A stretch of DNA of 64,000 nucleotides from Dokdonella_A ginsengisoli (GTDB lineage: Bacteria > Pseudomonadota > Gammaproteobacteria > Xanthomonadales > Rhodanobacteraceae). Shown piece after piece: positions 25,042-33,008 of the stretch. The stretch's first letter is position 1. Every line of letters starts with the position of its first letter. The stretch is from NCBI RefSeq assembly GCF_042652785.1, contig NZ_JBHSHD010000005.1:62001-126000 (forward strand). The letters run 5' to 3'. The position numbers and the translations under genes were made by a program. Under the pieces are notes generated by a model. It made no database searches. It had not been told where the DNA came from and was given only the letters and a program-made list of their open reading frames with translations.

Positions 25042-25072
25042 AAAAAGCCGGCAGTGCGCGAGCACGGCCGGC
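25042..25072 (-). terminator. Terminator/attenuator hairpin between rpsU and yqeY
   Basis: Read on the minus strand: GCCGGCCGTGC, loop TCGC, GCACTGCCGGC, then TTTTTG. Ten of eleven stem pairs match. It follows the rpsU stop by about 50 bases and precedes the yqeY start by 18, so it can set the ratio of S21 to downstream YqeY/PspC/primase by partial termination. Confidence 0.88.
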
Positions 25073-25122
25073 CGATGAACAGCCTCATCTGGAACGCGGC
25101 CCGGGCGGACCGCATCGCTGAA

Positions 25123-25338
25123 TCAGTACAGGCGCTGGCGCTTGGTCACGTCGCGCGAAACGCGGCGGAGGTGACGCTTGACCGCGGCAGCGCGCTTGCG
25201 CTTGCGCTCCTGGGTCGGCTTTTCGTAGAACTCGCGCTTGCGCACTTCGGCCAGCACGCCGGCCTTCTCGCAGGTGCGCTTGAAGCGGCGCAGGGCAAAC
25301 TCGAACGGTTCGTTTTCGCGAACTTTGACGCTGGGCAT
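25123..25338 (-). CDS. rpsU: 30S ribosomal protein S21
   Basis: A 71-residue ribosomal protein S21. The start PSVKVRENEPFEFALRRFKR and the very basic tail (QERKRKRAAAVKRHLRRVSR) are diagnostic, and the length is exactly that of the family. S21 sits on the 30S platform near the anti-Shine-Dalgarno end of 16S rRNA and helps initiation. A GGAGAAG ribosome-binding site lies just before the ATG. It is first in the minus-strand unit rpsU-yqeY-pspC-dnaG and divergent from tsaD with a 57-base spacer. Confidence 0.98.
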   Translation of the reverse strand: MPSVKVRENEPFEFALRRFKRTCEKAGVLAEVRKREFYEKPTQERKRKRAAAVKRHLRRVSRDVTKRQRLY

Positions 25339-25383
25339 GACTTCTCCGTTGCAGAATCGACCCGGGCTGTCGGGCGAGCCGTG

Positions 25384-25389
25384 TATTCT
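25384..25389 (+). promoter_or_regulatory. Candidate -10 box directly before tsaD
   Basis: TATTCT lies at positions -12 to -7 relative to the tsaD ATG (25396), with no Shine-Dalgarno between. Transcription starting the usual 6-7 bases after a -10 box would give a leaderless tsaD mRNA. No convincing -35 box is seen at the right distance, so this is tentative. Confidence 0.4.
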
Positions 25390-25395
25390 ATCGCG

Positions 25396-26457
25396 ATGAA
25401 TCAAGACTTTGCAAAGGCGGGCACGGCCGGCCCCGTGCTCGGCGTGGAAACCTCCTGCGACGAGACGGGCGTGGCGATCTTCGACCCGGGCGGCGGCGAG
25501 GGCGGCCGCGGCCTGCTCGCGCACACGCTGTACAGCCAGATCCGCATGCACGCCGACTACGGCGGCGTGGTGCCGGAGCTGGCCTCGCGCGACCACGTGC
25601 GCAAGCTGCTGCCGCTGGTGCGTGAAACCCTGTCACGGGCCGGCTTGACGGTCGCCGACCTCGGCGGCGTCGCCTACACCGCCGGGCCCGGGCTGGTCGG
25701 CGCCCTGCTGGTCGGCGCCACCGCGGCGCGCTCGCTGGCCTGGGCGCTCGACGTGCCGGCGATCGGCGTGCACCACATGGAAGGCCACCTGCTCGCGCCG
25801 CTGCTCGAGCCCGACCCGCCGCAGCCGCCGTTCGTCGCCCTGCTGGTTTCCGGCGGGCATTCGATGCTGATCGAGGTGAGTGCGATCGGCCGCTACCGCC
25901 TGCTCGGCGACACGCTCGACGACGCCGCCGGCGAAGCCTTCGACAAGACCGCCAAGCTGATGGACCTGCCGTATCCGGGCGGCCCGGCGCTGGCCAGGCT
26001 AGCCGAGCAGGGCCGGGCCGGCGCGTTCCGCTTCTCGCGCCCGATGACGGACCGGCCGGGGCTGGATTTCAGTTTTTCGGGCCTGAAGACCCAGGTGTTG
26101 CTGGCCTGGCAGGCCAGCGACCGCAGCGAGCAGACCAAGGCCGACGTCGCGCGCGCGTTCGAGGAGGCGATCGTCGAGACGCTGACCATCAAGTGCCGCC
26201 GCGCGCTGGCGCAGACCGGCGCGCGCTCGCTGGTCGTCGCCGGCGGCGTCGGCGCCAACCGCCGCCTGCGCGCGCAGCTGGCCGAGGCCGGCGCGCGCGA
26301 GGGGTTCCGCACGTATTTCCCGCGGCTGGAGTTCTGCACCGACAACGGCGCGATGATCGCGCTGGCCGGCAGCCTGCGCCTGAGCGCCGGCCAGCACGAG
26401 ACGCCGGCGATCAAGGTGCAGCCGCGTTGGGACCTGGAGAGCCTGCCGGCGGCGTAG
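25396..26457 (+). CDS. tsaD: tRNA N6-threonylcarbamoyladenosine transferase subunit TsaD
   Basis: A 353-residue ASKHA-fold enzyme that transfers threonylcarbamoyl from TC-AMP to A37 of tRNAs reading ANN codons, working with TsaB and TsaE. The family N terminus LGVETSCDETGVAI, the metal-binding HHMEGH motif (in IGVHHMEGHLLAP, about residues 130-135), PGLVGALLVG and LVVAGGVGANRRLR are all present, and the length is normal. It is divergent from rpsU, the classical arrangement. Its last 47 bases overlap the 3' end of the convergent hydrolase gene. Confidence 0.97.
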   Translation: MNQDFAKAGTAGPVLGVETSCDETGVAIFDPGGGEGGRGLLAHTLYSQIRMHADYGGVVPELASRDHVRKLLPLVRETLSRAGLTVADLGGVAYTAGPGLVGALLVGATAARSLAWALDVPAIGVHHMEGHLLAPLLEPDPPQPPFVALLVSGGHSMLIEVSAIGRYRLLGDTLDDAAGEAFDKTAKLMDLPYPGGPALARLAEQGRAGAFRFSRPMTDRPGLDFSFSGLKTQVLLAWQASDRSEQTKADVARAFEEAIVETLTIKCRRALAQTGARSLVVAGGVGANRRLRAQLAEAGAREGFRTYFPRLEFCTDNGAMIALAGSLRLSAGQHETPAIKVQPRWDLESLPAA

Positions 26458-27355
26458 GCGTGGCGCCGGCGTTCGCCGCGTGCGGGTGCGCGCGCACGAA
26501 GGCGAGCAGGTCGTCCAGCACCGGCGCCCGAGCGTGCCGCGACGGTGACAACGCGAACAGCAGGGCGGAATGGTCGACGTCCGGGTAGAGCCGCAGCTCG
26601 GCCTCGTCGCCGTGCGCGCGTAGCGCCTCGGCCAGCAGCCGGCTGTTGGCCGGATCGACCTCGTCGTCGTCCAGCCCGTGCAGGAGCAGCATCGGCGGCT
26701 CGGCGCCGCGCACGAAGCCGAGCGGCATGGCGCTTTCCTGCACGGGTTCGTCGTCGCCGAAGACGGCGAGCATGTCGTCGTCGTCGGAATCCTCGGGCAG
26801 GAACAGGTAGACCCCGGCCAGGCCGATGCAGCCGGCGAGGTCGCGCGGCACGAGGCCGGCCGCGGCCAGCCAGGCGGGGTCGGTGGCGAGCAGGGCGGCG
26901 ATGTGGCCGCCGGCCGAATGCCCCATCACGAACAGGTCGTCCGCATCGCCGCCGAACTCGGCCGCGTGCGCGCGCGTCCACGCCACGGCGCGCGCGGCGT
27001 CGCTCATGAAACCGTCTGGCGCCACGTCCGGAAACTTGCGGTAATCGGGAATCACCGCGACCAGGCCCTGCGCCGCCAGCGCACGCCCGACGAAGCGGTA
27101 CCAGGCGCGCTCGCCGTGCGTCCAGTCGCCGCCGTAGAAGAACACCACCACCGGGGCGTGCGCGGCGCGTAGCGGACGATAGACGTCCAGGGACAGCCCG
27201 TGTGCGGAATCGAACTCCAGATCGCCGCGCAGCTCGACGTCCGCCGGCGCGCGCGCCGCATTCAGGCTGACGAACCATGCACCCTGGCAGCCGCCGAGCA
27301 GCAATGCCATGGCGACGATCAGCAGACGATTTGCAATTCCGGTCGACGACATCAT
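26411..27355 (-). CDS. Lipoprotein alpha/beta-hydrolase (esterase/BD-FAE-like)
   Basis: A 314-residue predicted lipoprotein with lipobox LLLGGC (Cys near residue 20) and an alpha/beta-hydrolase fold of the carboxylesterase kind. Oxyanion-side motif FFYGGDW, nucleophile GHSAGGH (near residue 147), acid in LLHGLDDDEVDP and histidine in PDVDHSALLF complete a triad. Close relatives include kynurenine-formamidase-like and feruloyl-esterase-like enzymes; the substrate is not clear. The ATG at 27355 is used because it starts the lipoprotein signal. The C-terminal tail rich in Pro/Ala is encoded opposite the end of tsaD, with a 47-base convergent overlap. Confidence 0.88.
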   Translation of the reverse strand: MMSSTGIANRLLIVAMALLLGGCQGAWFVSLNAARAPADVELRGDLEFDSAHGLSLDVYRPLRAAHAPVVVFFYGGDWTHGERAWYRFVGRALAAQGLVAVIPDYRKFPDVAPDGFMSDAARAVAWTRAHAAEFGGDADDLFVMGHSAGGHIAALLATDPAWLAAAGLVPRDLAGCIGLAGVYLFLPEDSDDDDMLAVFGDDEPVQESAMPLGFVRGAEPPMLLLHGLDDDEVDPANSRLLAEALRAHGDEAELRLYPDVDHSALLFALSPSRHARAPVLDDLLAFVRAHPHAANAGATPTPPAGSPGPNAAAP

Positions 27356-27395
27356 CGATTCAGGGCAGCCCCGCCGTGCGGGCCGGGCTCCTTTG

Positions 27396-27986
27396 TCACT
27401 GCGGGAACTTGAGCAGCTCCCCGTTGAGCTGGCCGAAAACCTGCTCCGCCGCACGCTTCGCCGCAAGGCCGGGATCGTGCTTGAACTCCGAATACGAGGC
27501 GCGTCCGACGCCGGTCGCGCGCGTCTTCCACACCGGGCGGGAGGCGGCGTCCACGGCGTCGACCTCGATCGTCAGCGTGAATTCCGTCGGCGGCCACGTC
27601 AGCAGGCTGTCGGAGGACGAATTCGTCTCGAAATGTGGCCTGAAAACGAAGCGAATGGACTTTTCCGCGATGAAGGTCGCGTCGTTCGGATCGCTCAGCG
27701 GGTACACCCGCCCGAACACGTTCGAAAGCACCCTGTACAGCGGCGCCTCGAGATCCTTGTACGGCGCGTAGGCGACTTTGTCGCCGCCTCCGCCCGGAGT
27801 CGTGACGGTGCGCGCCCGATCGGCCGGATCGACGTAATACGCGACGTTGACATCGGCGCGGCGTTCGCCCGCAGCGGTCGGCCAGCGGTCGGTGTCCGGC
27901 GCGATCCGGATCGTGTGCGCGCAGCCTCCGCAGGCCGCGGCAGCGGCGAGGATCGTTGGCAACGCGAATGCGCGGAGCGGGTTCAC
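27396..27986 (-). CDS. Hypothetical lipoprotein, GTG start
   Basis: A 196-residue protein of unknown function. With the GTG start at 27986 it gives a lipoprotein-like signal (PTILAAAAACGGCAHT, candidate lipid-attachment Cys near residue 18-21). The body has short beta-rich stretches (ADVNVAYYVDP, FTLTIEVDAVDA) and ends KRAAEQVFGQLNGELLKFPQ, reminiscent of small outer-membrane lipoproteins with a TolB-N-like or LPP20-like sheet, but I cannot assign a family. Its GTG overlaps the TGA of the upstream lipoprotein gene (GTGA), so the two are translationally coupled and may act together. Confidence 0.75.
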   Translation of the reverse strand: MNPLRAFALPTILAAAAACGGCAHTIRIAPDTDRWPTAAGERRADVNVAYYVDPADRARTVTTPGGGGDKVAYAPYKDLEAPLYRVLSNVFGRVYPLSDPNDATFIAEKSIRFVFRPHFETNSSSDSLLTWPPTEFTLTIEVDAVDAASRPVWKTRATGVGRASYSEFKHDPGLAAKRAAEQVFGQLNGELLKFPQ

Positions 27987-28549
27987 GGCTTCAGCGCCGT
28001 GAGGAAGTCCTTGTCGACGTAGAGCTCCTTCAGCAGTGCCGTCACCAGCTCCGGATAACGCTCCAGCGCACGCGGAATCGCGACGGCGCCGATGAAATTC
28101 GAATCCCATTGGATTCGGGCGCTTTTCACCCTGTCGTAGGCAGTCACGCCGGCGCGGACCACCTTGAAGCGCGCTTCGATGTCCGCGGACGCCTTCGTGA
28201 AACCGGTGGCGTCGACGTCGTTCTTGAGCAATTCCGCGCCGATCTCGATCTGCGTATTACCGTCGAGCAGCTGCGCTTCGCGCAGTTCCTGCGTCAACGC
28301 TTCGCGAAGATAGTTCGAGTAGCTACCGTATGGCGACCGCATGGGACTGCCGCGCAGGCCGATCGATTCGTCGTGCGCTTCTTTGCCCTGGGCCGTGACG
28401 CTGCCGACCTTGACGCGTGCCTCGCCAGCGTCGCGCAGGAGCTGCACGTTGCCGATCACCGGCGTGTACTTGGGCGCGTTCATCGAGCAGCCGGCGAGCG
28501 CTGCGGCAAGAACGAGCAGGAAACTTCTGGCGAACCACTGGTGACGCAT
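27983..28549 (-). CDS. Hypothetical lipoprotein (YajG-like in layout)
   Basis: A 188-residue lipoprotein: signal MRHQWFARSFLLVLAAALAG then Cys (lipobox LAGC, Cys21). The mature part begins SMNAPKYTPVIGNVQLL and contains YLREALTQELREAQLLDGN and IEIGAELLKNDVDATGF, a helix-then-strand order seen in YajG-type outer-membrane lipoproteins. I see no diagnostic residue, so that is a loose comparison. It starts the two-gene unit with 27396-27986. The pair lies between the hydrolase gene and folB and reads away from folB. Confidence 0.78.
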   Translation of the reverse strand: MRHQWFARSFLLVLAAALAGCSMNAPKYTPVIGNVQLLRDAGEARVKVGSVTAQGKEAHDESIGLRGSPMRSPYGSYSNYLREALTQELREAQLLDGNTQIEIGAELLKNDVDATGFTKASADIEARFKVVRAGVTAYDRVKSARIQWDSNFIGAVAIPRALERYPELVTALLKELYVDKDFLTALKP

Positions 28550-28699
28550 GTTCTCCCCCGAGAGTGAGCTGGACGGACCCCTGGCGCCAAGGACGCGACA
28601 GCGCGACTTGACCTCCGTAGTATGCCGGGCCGGTCGGGCCCGCGCACAAGGTACGAACGTCCTCGCGCCTCGACCCGGAACGGACAAGACGGAAAGCCC

Positions 28700-29056
28700 A
28701 TGGACCGCGTTTTCATCGAAGACCTGCGCATCGAGACGATCATCGGCATCTACGACTGGGAGCGCACGACGCGGCAGACGATCGCGCTCGACGTCGAGAT
28801 GGCGTTCGACAACACCCGCCCGGCGGCGACCGACCGCATCGAGGACACGCTGAACTACAAGGCGGTGTCCAAGCGCCTGATCGCCTTCGTCGAGAGCTCG
28901 CAGTTCGAGCTGGTGGAGACCCTGGCCGAGCGCTGCGCGCAGATCATCCGCGACGAATTCGGCGTGGGCTGGCTGCGCCTGAAGCTGTCCAAGCTCGGCG
29001 CGGTGACCGGCTCGCGCGCGGTCGGGGTGATCATCGAGCGCGGCCACCTTTCGTAA
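28700..29056 (+). CDS. folB: Dihydroneopterin aldolase
   Basis: A 118-residue FolB. It converts 7,8-dihydroneopterin to 6-hydroxymethyl-dihydropterin and glycolaldehyde, the step before FolK. The N terminus DRVFIEDLRIETIIGIYDWE is typical, with the catalytic lysine region in LNYKAVSKRL and the pterin-binding glutamate in VETLAERCA. Full family length. The FolK gene lies 3.4 kb downstream on the same strand and a FolM-like reductase gene is close by, so folate genes are scattered through this neighbourhood. The region tsaD-rpsU-dnaG ... folB ... cca resembles the enterobacterial order. Confidence 0.95.
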   Translation: MDRVFIEDLRIETIIGIYDWERTTRQTIALDVEMAFDNTRPAATDRIEDTLNYKAVSKRLIAFVESSQFELVETLAERCAQIIRDEFGVGWLRLKLSKLGAVTGSRAVGVIIERGHLS

Positions 29057-29182
29057 CGATCCGGTTGCCCCGCATGGGGCCGCCCCGTCTCGACGGAACC
29101 GCGCGCGAAGTGCATGATGCGGTGCGACAACCCCCGCGGCACAGCGATCGTCCGCTGCGCCGCGCCGCGTCGAGGGCCGCGA

Positions 29183-30628
29183 ATGAAGTGGGAAGGGTAT
29201 CGATCATCGACCTACGATGAACTGTTCCGCTCCGACGGACAGCCCTGGCCCGCCGCGCGCAAGCTGGTCGACTACCTCCGCTCCCTCGGCGACCGCGACC
29301 TGGCCGAGCGCCAGCTCGCCGCCGACCTCGCCGCCCGCGTCATGGGCATCACCTTCACGGTGTATTCCGAAGGCCGCAACGTCGACCGCACGCTGCCGTT
29401 CGACGTGATTCCGCGCGTGATCCCGCGCCGCGAGTGGGAGCGCACCGAGGCCGGCCTGCGCCAGCGCGTGCATGCGCTGAACCTGTTCATCGGCGACGTC
29501 TACGGCGAGCAGAAGATCATCAAGGACCGCGTGTTCCCGCGCGCGCTGCTGAAGGATTCGGCCAACTTCCGCCCGCAGTGCGTGGGCGTGAAGCCTCCGC
29601 TGGGCGTCTGGGCGCACGTGTGCGGTTCGGATCTGGTGCGCGACCAGGACGGCACGCTGTATGCGCTGGAGGACAACCTGCGCATCCCCAGCGGCGTGTC
29701 GTACATGATCCAGAACCGCATGGTCGCCAAGCGCGTGTTCCCGGAGCTGTTCGAGACGACCACGATCCTGCCGGTGGACGACTATCCGGCGCAGCTCTAC
29801 GACACGCTGGCCGCGCTGAGTCCGCGCCGCGGCCAGTCGCCGGTGATCGTGCTGCTGACGCCGGGCGTCTACAACAGCGCCTACTTCGAGCACTGCTATC
29901 TGGCGCAGAGCATGGGCGTGGAGCTGGTCGAGGGACCGGACCTGTTCGTCGATGACGACGACTGCTGCTACATGCGCACCGTGTACGGTCCGCAGCGCGT
30001 CGACGTGATCTACCGGCGCGTCGACGACCTGTTCCTCGACCCGGAAGTGTTCCATCCCGAATCGGTGCTCGGCGTGCGCGGCCTGATGCGCGCCTGGCGC
30101 GCCGGCAAGGTCGCGCTGGCGAACGCGCCGGGCGCCGGCGTCGCCGACGACAAGGTCGTGTTCGCCTACGTACCGAAGATGATCCGCTACTACCTCGGCG
30201 AAGAACCGATCCTGCCGAACGTGCCGAGCTACCTGTGCGCGAACGCGCGCGACCGGGCCTACGTGCTCGAGCACATCGCCGAGCTGGTGGTGAAGCCGGC
30301 CAACGAGTCCGGCGGCTACGGCATGCTGATCGGCCCGCGCGCGACGCGGCGCCAGATCGCGCAGTTCCGCGAGCGGATCGCGGAGAATCCGCGCAACTAC
30401 ATGGCGCAGCCGACGCTGTCGCTGTCGACCGCTCCGATCCTGACCCCGCGCGGCCCGTCGGCGCGGCATCTGGACCTGCGCCCGTTCGTGCTCTCGCGCG
30501 GCGACATCTACGTGACCACCGGCGGCCTGACGCGCGTGGCGATGAACAAGGGCTCGCTGGTGGTCAACAGCTCGCAGGGCGGCGGCGCCAAGGACACCTG
30601 GATCGTCGACCTGGAAGAGGCCAGCTGA
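29183..30628 (+). CDS. Circularly permuted ATP-grasp protein (Anbu-associated)
   Basis: A 481-residue protein of the circularly permuted ATP-grasp family (DUF404/407). Recognisable blocks are YDELFRSDG at the N terminus, LPFDVIPRVIPRREW, LNLFIGDVYGEQKIIKD, LYALEDNLRIPSGVSYM, VYNSAYFEHCYLA and VVKPANESGGYGMLIGP. Such proteins likely form amide bonds with ATP, but the substrate is unknown. The ATG at 29183 is the family start; an open stretch upstream is ignored. It is followed after one base by the alpha-E gene, and an Anbu gene converges on them. This is the recurrent Anbu gene set. Confidence 0.93.
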   Translation: MKWEGYRSSTYDELFRSDGQPWPAARKLVDYLRSLGDRDLAERQLAADLAARVMGITFTVYSEGRNVDRTLPFDVIPRVIPRREWERTEAGLRQRVHALNLFIGDVYGEQKIIKDRVFPRALLKDSANFRPQCVGVKPPLGVWAHVCGSDLVRDQDGTLYALEDNLRIPSGVSYMIQNRMVAKRVFPELFETTTILPVDDYPAQLYDTLAALSPRRGQSPVIVLLTPGVYNSAYFEHCYLAQSMGVELVEGPDLFVDDDDCCYMRTVYGPQRVDVIYRRVDDLFLDPEVFHPESVLGVRGLMRAWRAGKVALANAPGAGVADDKVVFAYVPKMIRYYLGEEPILPNVPSYLCANARDRAYVLEHIAELVVKPANESGGYGMLIGPRATRRQIAQFRERIAENPRNYMAQPTLSLSTAPILTPRGPSARHLDLRPFVLSRGDIYVTTGGLTRVAMNKGSLVVNSSQGGGAKDTWIVDLEEAS

Positions 30629-30629
30629 G

Positions 30630-31574
30630 ATGCTCTCGCGCGTCGCCGAGAACCTGTACTGGTTCAGCCGCTACCTGCGCCGCGCCGAGAACACCGCGCG
30701 CCTGGTCGGCGTCACCAACCAGCTGCAGCTCGACCTGCCGCGCAGCGTGCGCTTCGCCTGGCATCCGCTGCTCGACACGCTCGGCGCCGGCGAGACCTTC
30801 CATGCGCTGCATCCGGATTCCGCCGCTGCGGTCGTCGAGAGCGAGGCGGTGCATTTCCTGCTGCTCGACGAGCGCAACCCCAATTCGATGCTCAGCGCGC
30901 TCAAGGCCGCGCGCGACAGCCTGCGCTCGGTGCGCGAGACGGTGCCGGCGGAGTTGTGGGAGCGCGTCAACGGCACCTTCCTGTGGGTCGGCGAGAACGG
31001 CGAGCGCGCGCTGATGCGCCGCTATCGCATGGACTTGATCAACCGCGTGGTCGACGATTCGCTGACCGCCACCGGCATCCTGACCTCCAACGTCAGCCAC
31101 GACATCGGCTTCCAGTTCCTGCGGCTGGGCACCGCGATCGAGCAGGCCGACATGACCACGCGCCTGATCGACGCAGGCGCTTCCGGGCTGATCCGTCCGC
31201 GCGCGGCGGAGGAACTGGACGCCTACCAGGCGACCCAGTGGATGAGCGTGCTGCGCTCGCTGGCCGCCTACCAGATGTACCGCCGCCACGTGCGCCAGCG
31301 CGTGAGCGCGCGGCAGGCGCTGCAGTTCCTGCTGCAGAACGCGGAATTTCCGCGCAGCGTGACCTACTGCCTGGCCGGCATCCGCCACACGTTGTCGCTG
31401 ATGCCGCCGAAAGGGCGCGCGCCGGAGGAAGCACTCCGGCACACCCTCGCGCTCGCGCGCGAGGCCGACGCCGACGAGCTCGTCGAAAGCGGGCTGCGCG
31501 AATGGATGGACCGCATCCAGCTTGGCCTGGCGCAGCTGCACCACGCGGTCGGCGAGGCGTATTTCCGCGGCTAG
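30630..31574 (+). CDS. Alpha-E domain protein
   Basis: A 314-residue all-helical protein of the alpha-E (DUF403) family. It starts with the near-invariant LSRVAENLYWFSRYLRRAEN. Other family blocks are LLDERNPNSMLSALKAAR and RETVPAELWERVN. Its function is unknown; it nearly always accompanies the permuted ATP-grasp protein, here one base upstream, and often a transglutaminase-like gene, which is absent from this window. Its stop codon shares the sequence CTAG with the stop of the convergent Anbu gene. Confidence 0.93.
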   Translation: MLSRVAENLYWFSRYLRRAENTARLVGVTNQLQLDLPRSVRFAWHPLLDTLGAGETFHALHPDSAAAVVESEAVHFLLLDERNPNSMLSALKAARDSLRSVRETVPAELWERVNGTFLWVGENGERALMRRYRMDLINRVVDDSLTATGILTSNVSHDIGFQFLRLGTAIEQADMTTRLIDAGASGLIRPRAAEELDAYQATQWMSVLRSLAAYQMYRRHVRQRVSARQALQFLLQNAEFPRSVTYCLAGIRHTLSLMPPKGRAPEEALRHTLALAREADADELVESGLREWMDRIQLGLAQLHHAVGEAYFRG

Positions 31575-32323
31575 GGCGCCGGCGGCGCGCGGGGCGCTTC
31601 CCATTCGAACGGCGGCAGGCCGCGCACCGCCGCGGCCAGTTCGGTCGACCAGGTCTCGCGGAACTCGACGTAGAACGGCGAATCCTGGCCCAGGCGCAGC
31701 CGGTGCGACAGCCGCAGGTCGCCGTCGCGGATCAGGGCCAGGTCGATGGGCGGGCCGACCGAGAGGTTCGAGCGGATCGCGGCGTCCATCGAAACGAGGG
31801 CGCAGCGTGCCGCGTCCTCGAGCGAAGTCTCCGGCCGGAGGATGCGGTCGAGGATCGGCTTGCCGTACTTCAGCTCGCCGCTCTGCAGGAACGGCGTCTC
31901 CGGCGAGGCGGCGATCCAGTTGCCTTGCGGATAGACGAGGAACAGGCCCGTCGCGCCGGTGCCGATCTGCCCGGCGAAGATCAGCGTCGCTTCCAGGTTG
32001 ACGCCGTCCGCCGCCGCGCCGTTCGCCTTCTGCTGCGCTTCGACCAGCGCGCGGCCGAGGTAGTCCGCCGCCTCGAACAGGTCGGCGGCCGAGCGCAGGC
32101 TGGCGGTGGCGCCGGGCGTGTCCGCGTCGCGCGCGATACGCGCGAGCACGTTCTGCGTGGTGCCCAGATTGCCGGCCGACAGCAGCGCGAAGACGCGTTC
32201 GCCCGGGTACTCGAACGTGCTCAGCTTGGTGTGCGTGCGAATGTCGTCGAAGGCTGCGCTGGTGCGCGTATCGGCCGCGAGCACGAGTCCGGCGTCGACC
32301 CGGATGGCCACGCAATACGTCAT
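31571..32323 (-). CDS. Anbu, bacterial proteasome-homologue peptidase
   Basis: A 250-residue member of the Anbu/BPH family of Ntn hydrolases related to HslV and the 20S beta subunit. After Met removal the nucleophile is Thr in TYCVAIRVDAGLVLAADTRT. Asp17 (AADTRT) and Lys32 (HTKLSTF) match the proteasome catalytic set. GLFLVYPQGNWIAASPETPF is a typical Anbu core. Anbu forms open helical or ring assemblies; its substrate is unknown. It converges on the ATP-grasp/alpha-E pair. The last 20 residues are Pro/Ala-rich. Confidence 0.94.
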   Translation of the reverse strand: MTYCVAIRVDAGLVLAADTRTSAAFDDIRTHTKLSTFEYPGERVFALLSAGNLGTTQNVLARIARDADTPGATASLRSAADLFEAADYLGRALVEAQQKANGAAADGVNLEATLIFAGQIGTGATGLFLVYPQGNWIAASPETPFLQSGELKYGKPILDRILRPETSLEDAARCALVSMDAAIRSNLSVGPPIDLALIRDGDLRLSHRLRLGQDSPFYVEFRETWSTELAAAVRGLPPFEWEAPRAPPAP

Positions 32324-32436
32324 TGCCGTTCCTCAACCTCAATGCAGGAGCCGCCTCCGCGGCTTCGCGATTGTAGGCAGGCTGCGGGGACTCTTGCCAG
32401 CTTGACGCGGCGGCGCACACGTGGAGGATGAAGCCA

Positions 32437-32955
32437 ATGCATCGCGCCTGGCTCAGCCTCGGTTCCAATCTCGACCCCGAACGTCATCTGCCCGCCGCGC
32501 TGGCCGAACTGCGGACTCGCTTCGGCACGCTCGTCGTCTCGCCGGCGTATCGCTTCGCTGCGGTCGGCTTCGAGGGGCCGGCTTTCGTCAATCTCGCCGC
32601 CGGCATCGACAGCGATCTCGACCCGCACGCGCTGAACGACTGGCTGCACGCGCTGGAGGACCGCCACGGCCGCCGCCGCGACGTGCCGCGCTTCTCCAGC
32701 CGTACCCTCGACGTCGACATCGTGCTGTTCGACGACCTCGTGCTCAGCGGGCCGGGCAACCTGGAGATCCCGCGCAGGGAGCTCGCCGAGGCCTTCGTGC
32801 TGCGCCCGCTGGCCGACATCGCGCCGGACCTGCGCGAGCCGCGCAGCGGCCGATCGCTGCGCGAACTGTGGGCGGCGGCGTCTCCCGCCGACCCCGGCAC
32901 GCCTGTCCATCTGGGAAATTCCCTAGCTTACGCCGGCCCCGCCGGGCTGGGATAA
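32437..32955 (+). CDS. folK: 6-hydroxymethyl-dihydropterin pyrophosphokinase
   Basis: A 172-residue FolK that transfers pyrophosphate from ATP to 6-hydroxymethyl-dihydropterin. The start RAWLSLGSNLDPERHL, PAYRFAAVGFEGPAFVNLAA and the signature RTLDVDIVLFDDLVL are complete. An ATG at 32428 exists, but GGAGG (32423-32427) touches it; the ATG at 32437 has the right 9-base spacing and is preferred. The tail after LRPLADIAPDL is about 35 residues longer than the minimum and looks unstructured. It is divergent from the Anbu gene. Confidence 0.95.
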   Translation: MHRAWLSLGSNLDPERHLPAALAELRTRFGTLVVSPAYRFAAVGFEGPAFVNLAAGIDSDLDPHALNDWLHALEDRHGRRRDVPRFSSRTLDVDIVLFDDLVLSGPGNLEIPRRELAEAFVLRPLADIAPDLREPRSGRSLRELWAAASPADPGTPVHLGNSLAYAGPAGLG

Positions 32956-33008
32956 AGACCGCCCTGGTCGCGCCGGGGGCCTCGGAGGCGCGCGTCGGAG
33001 GAGGAGTC

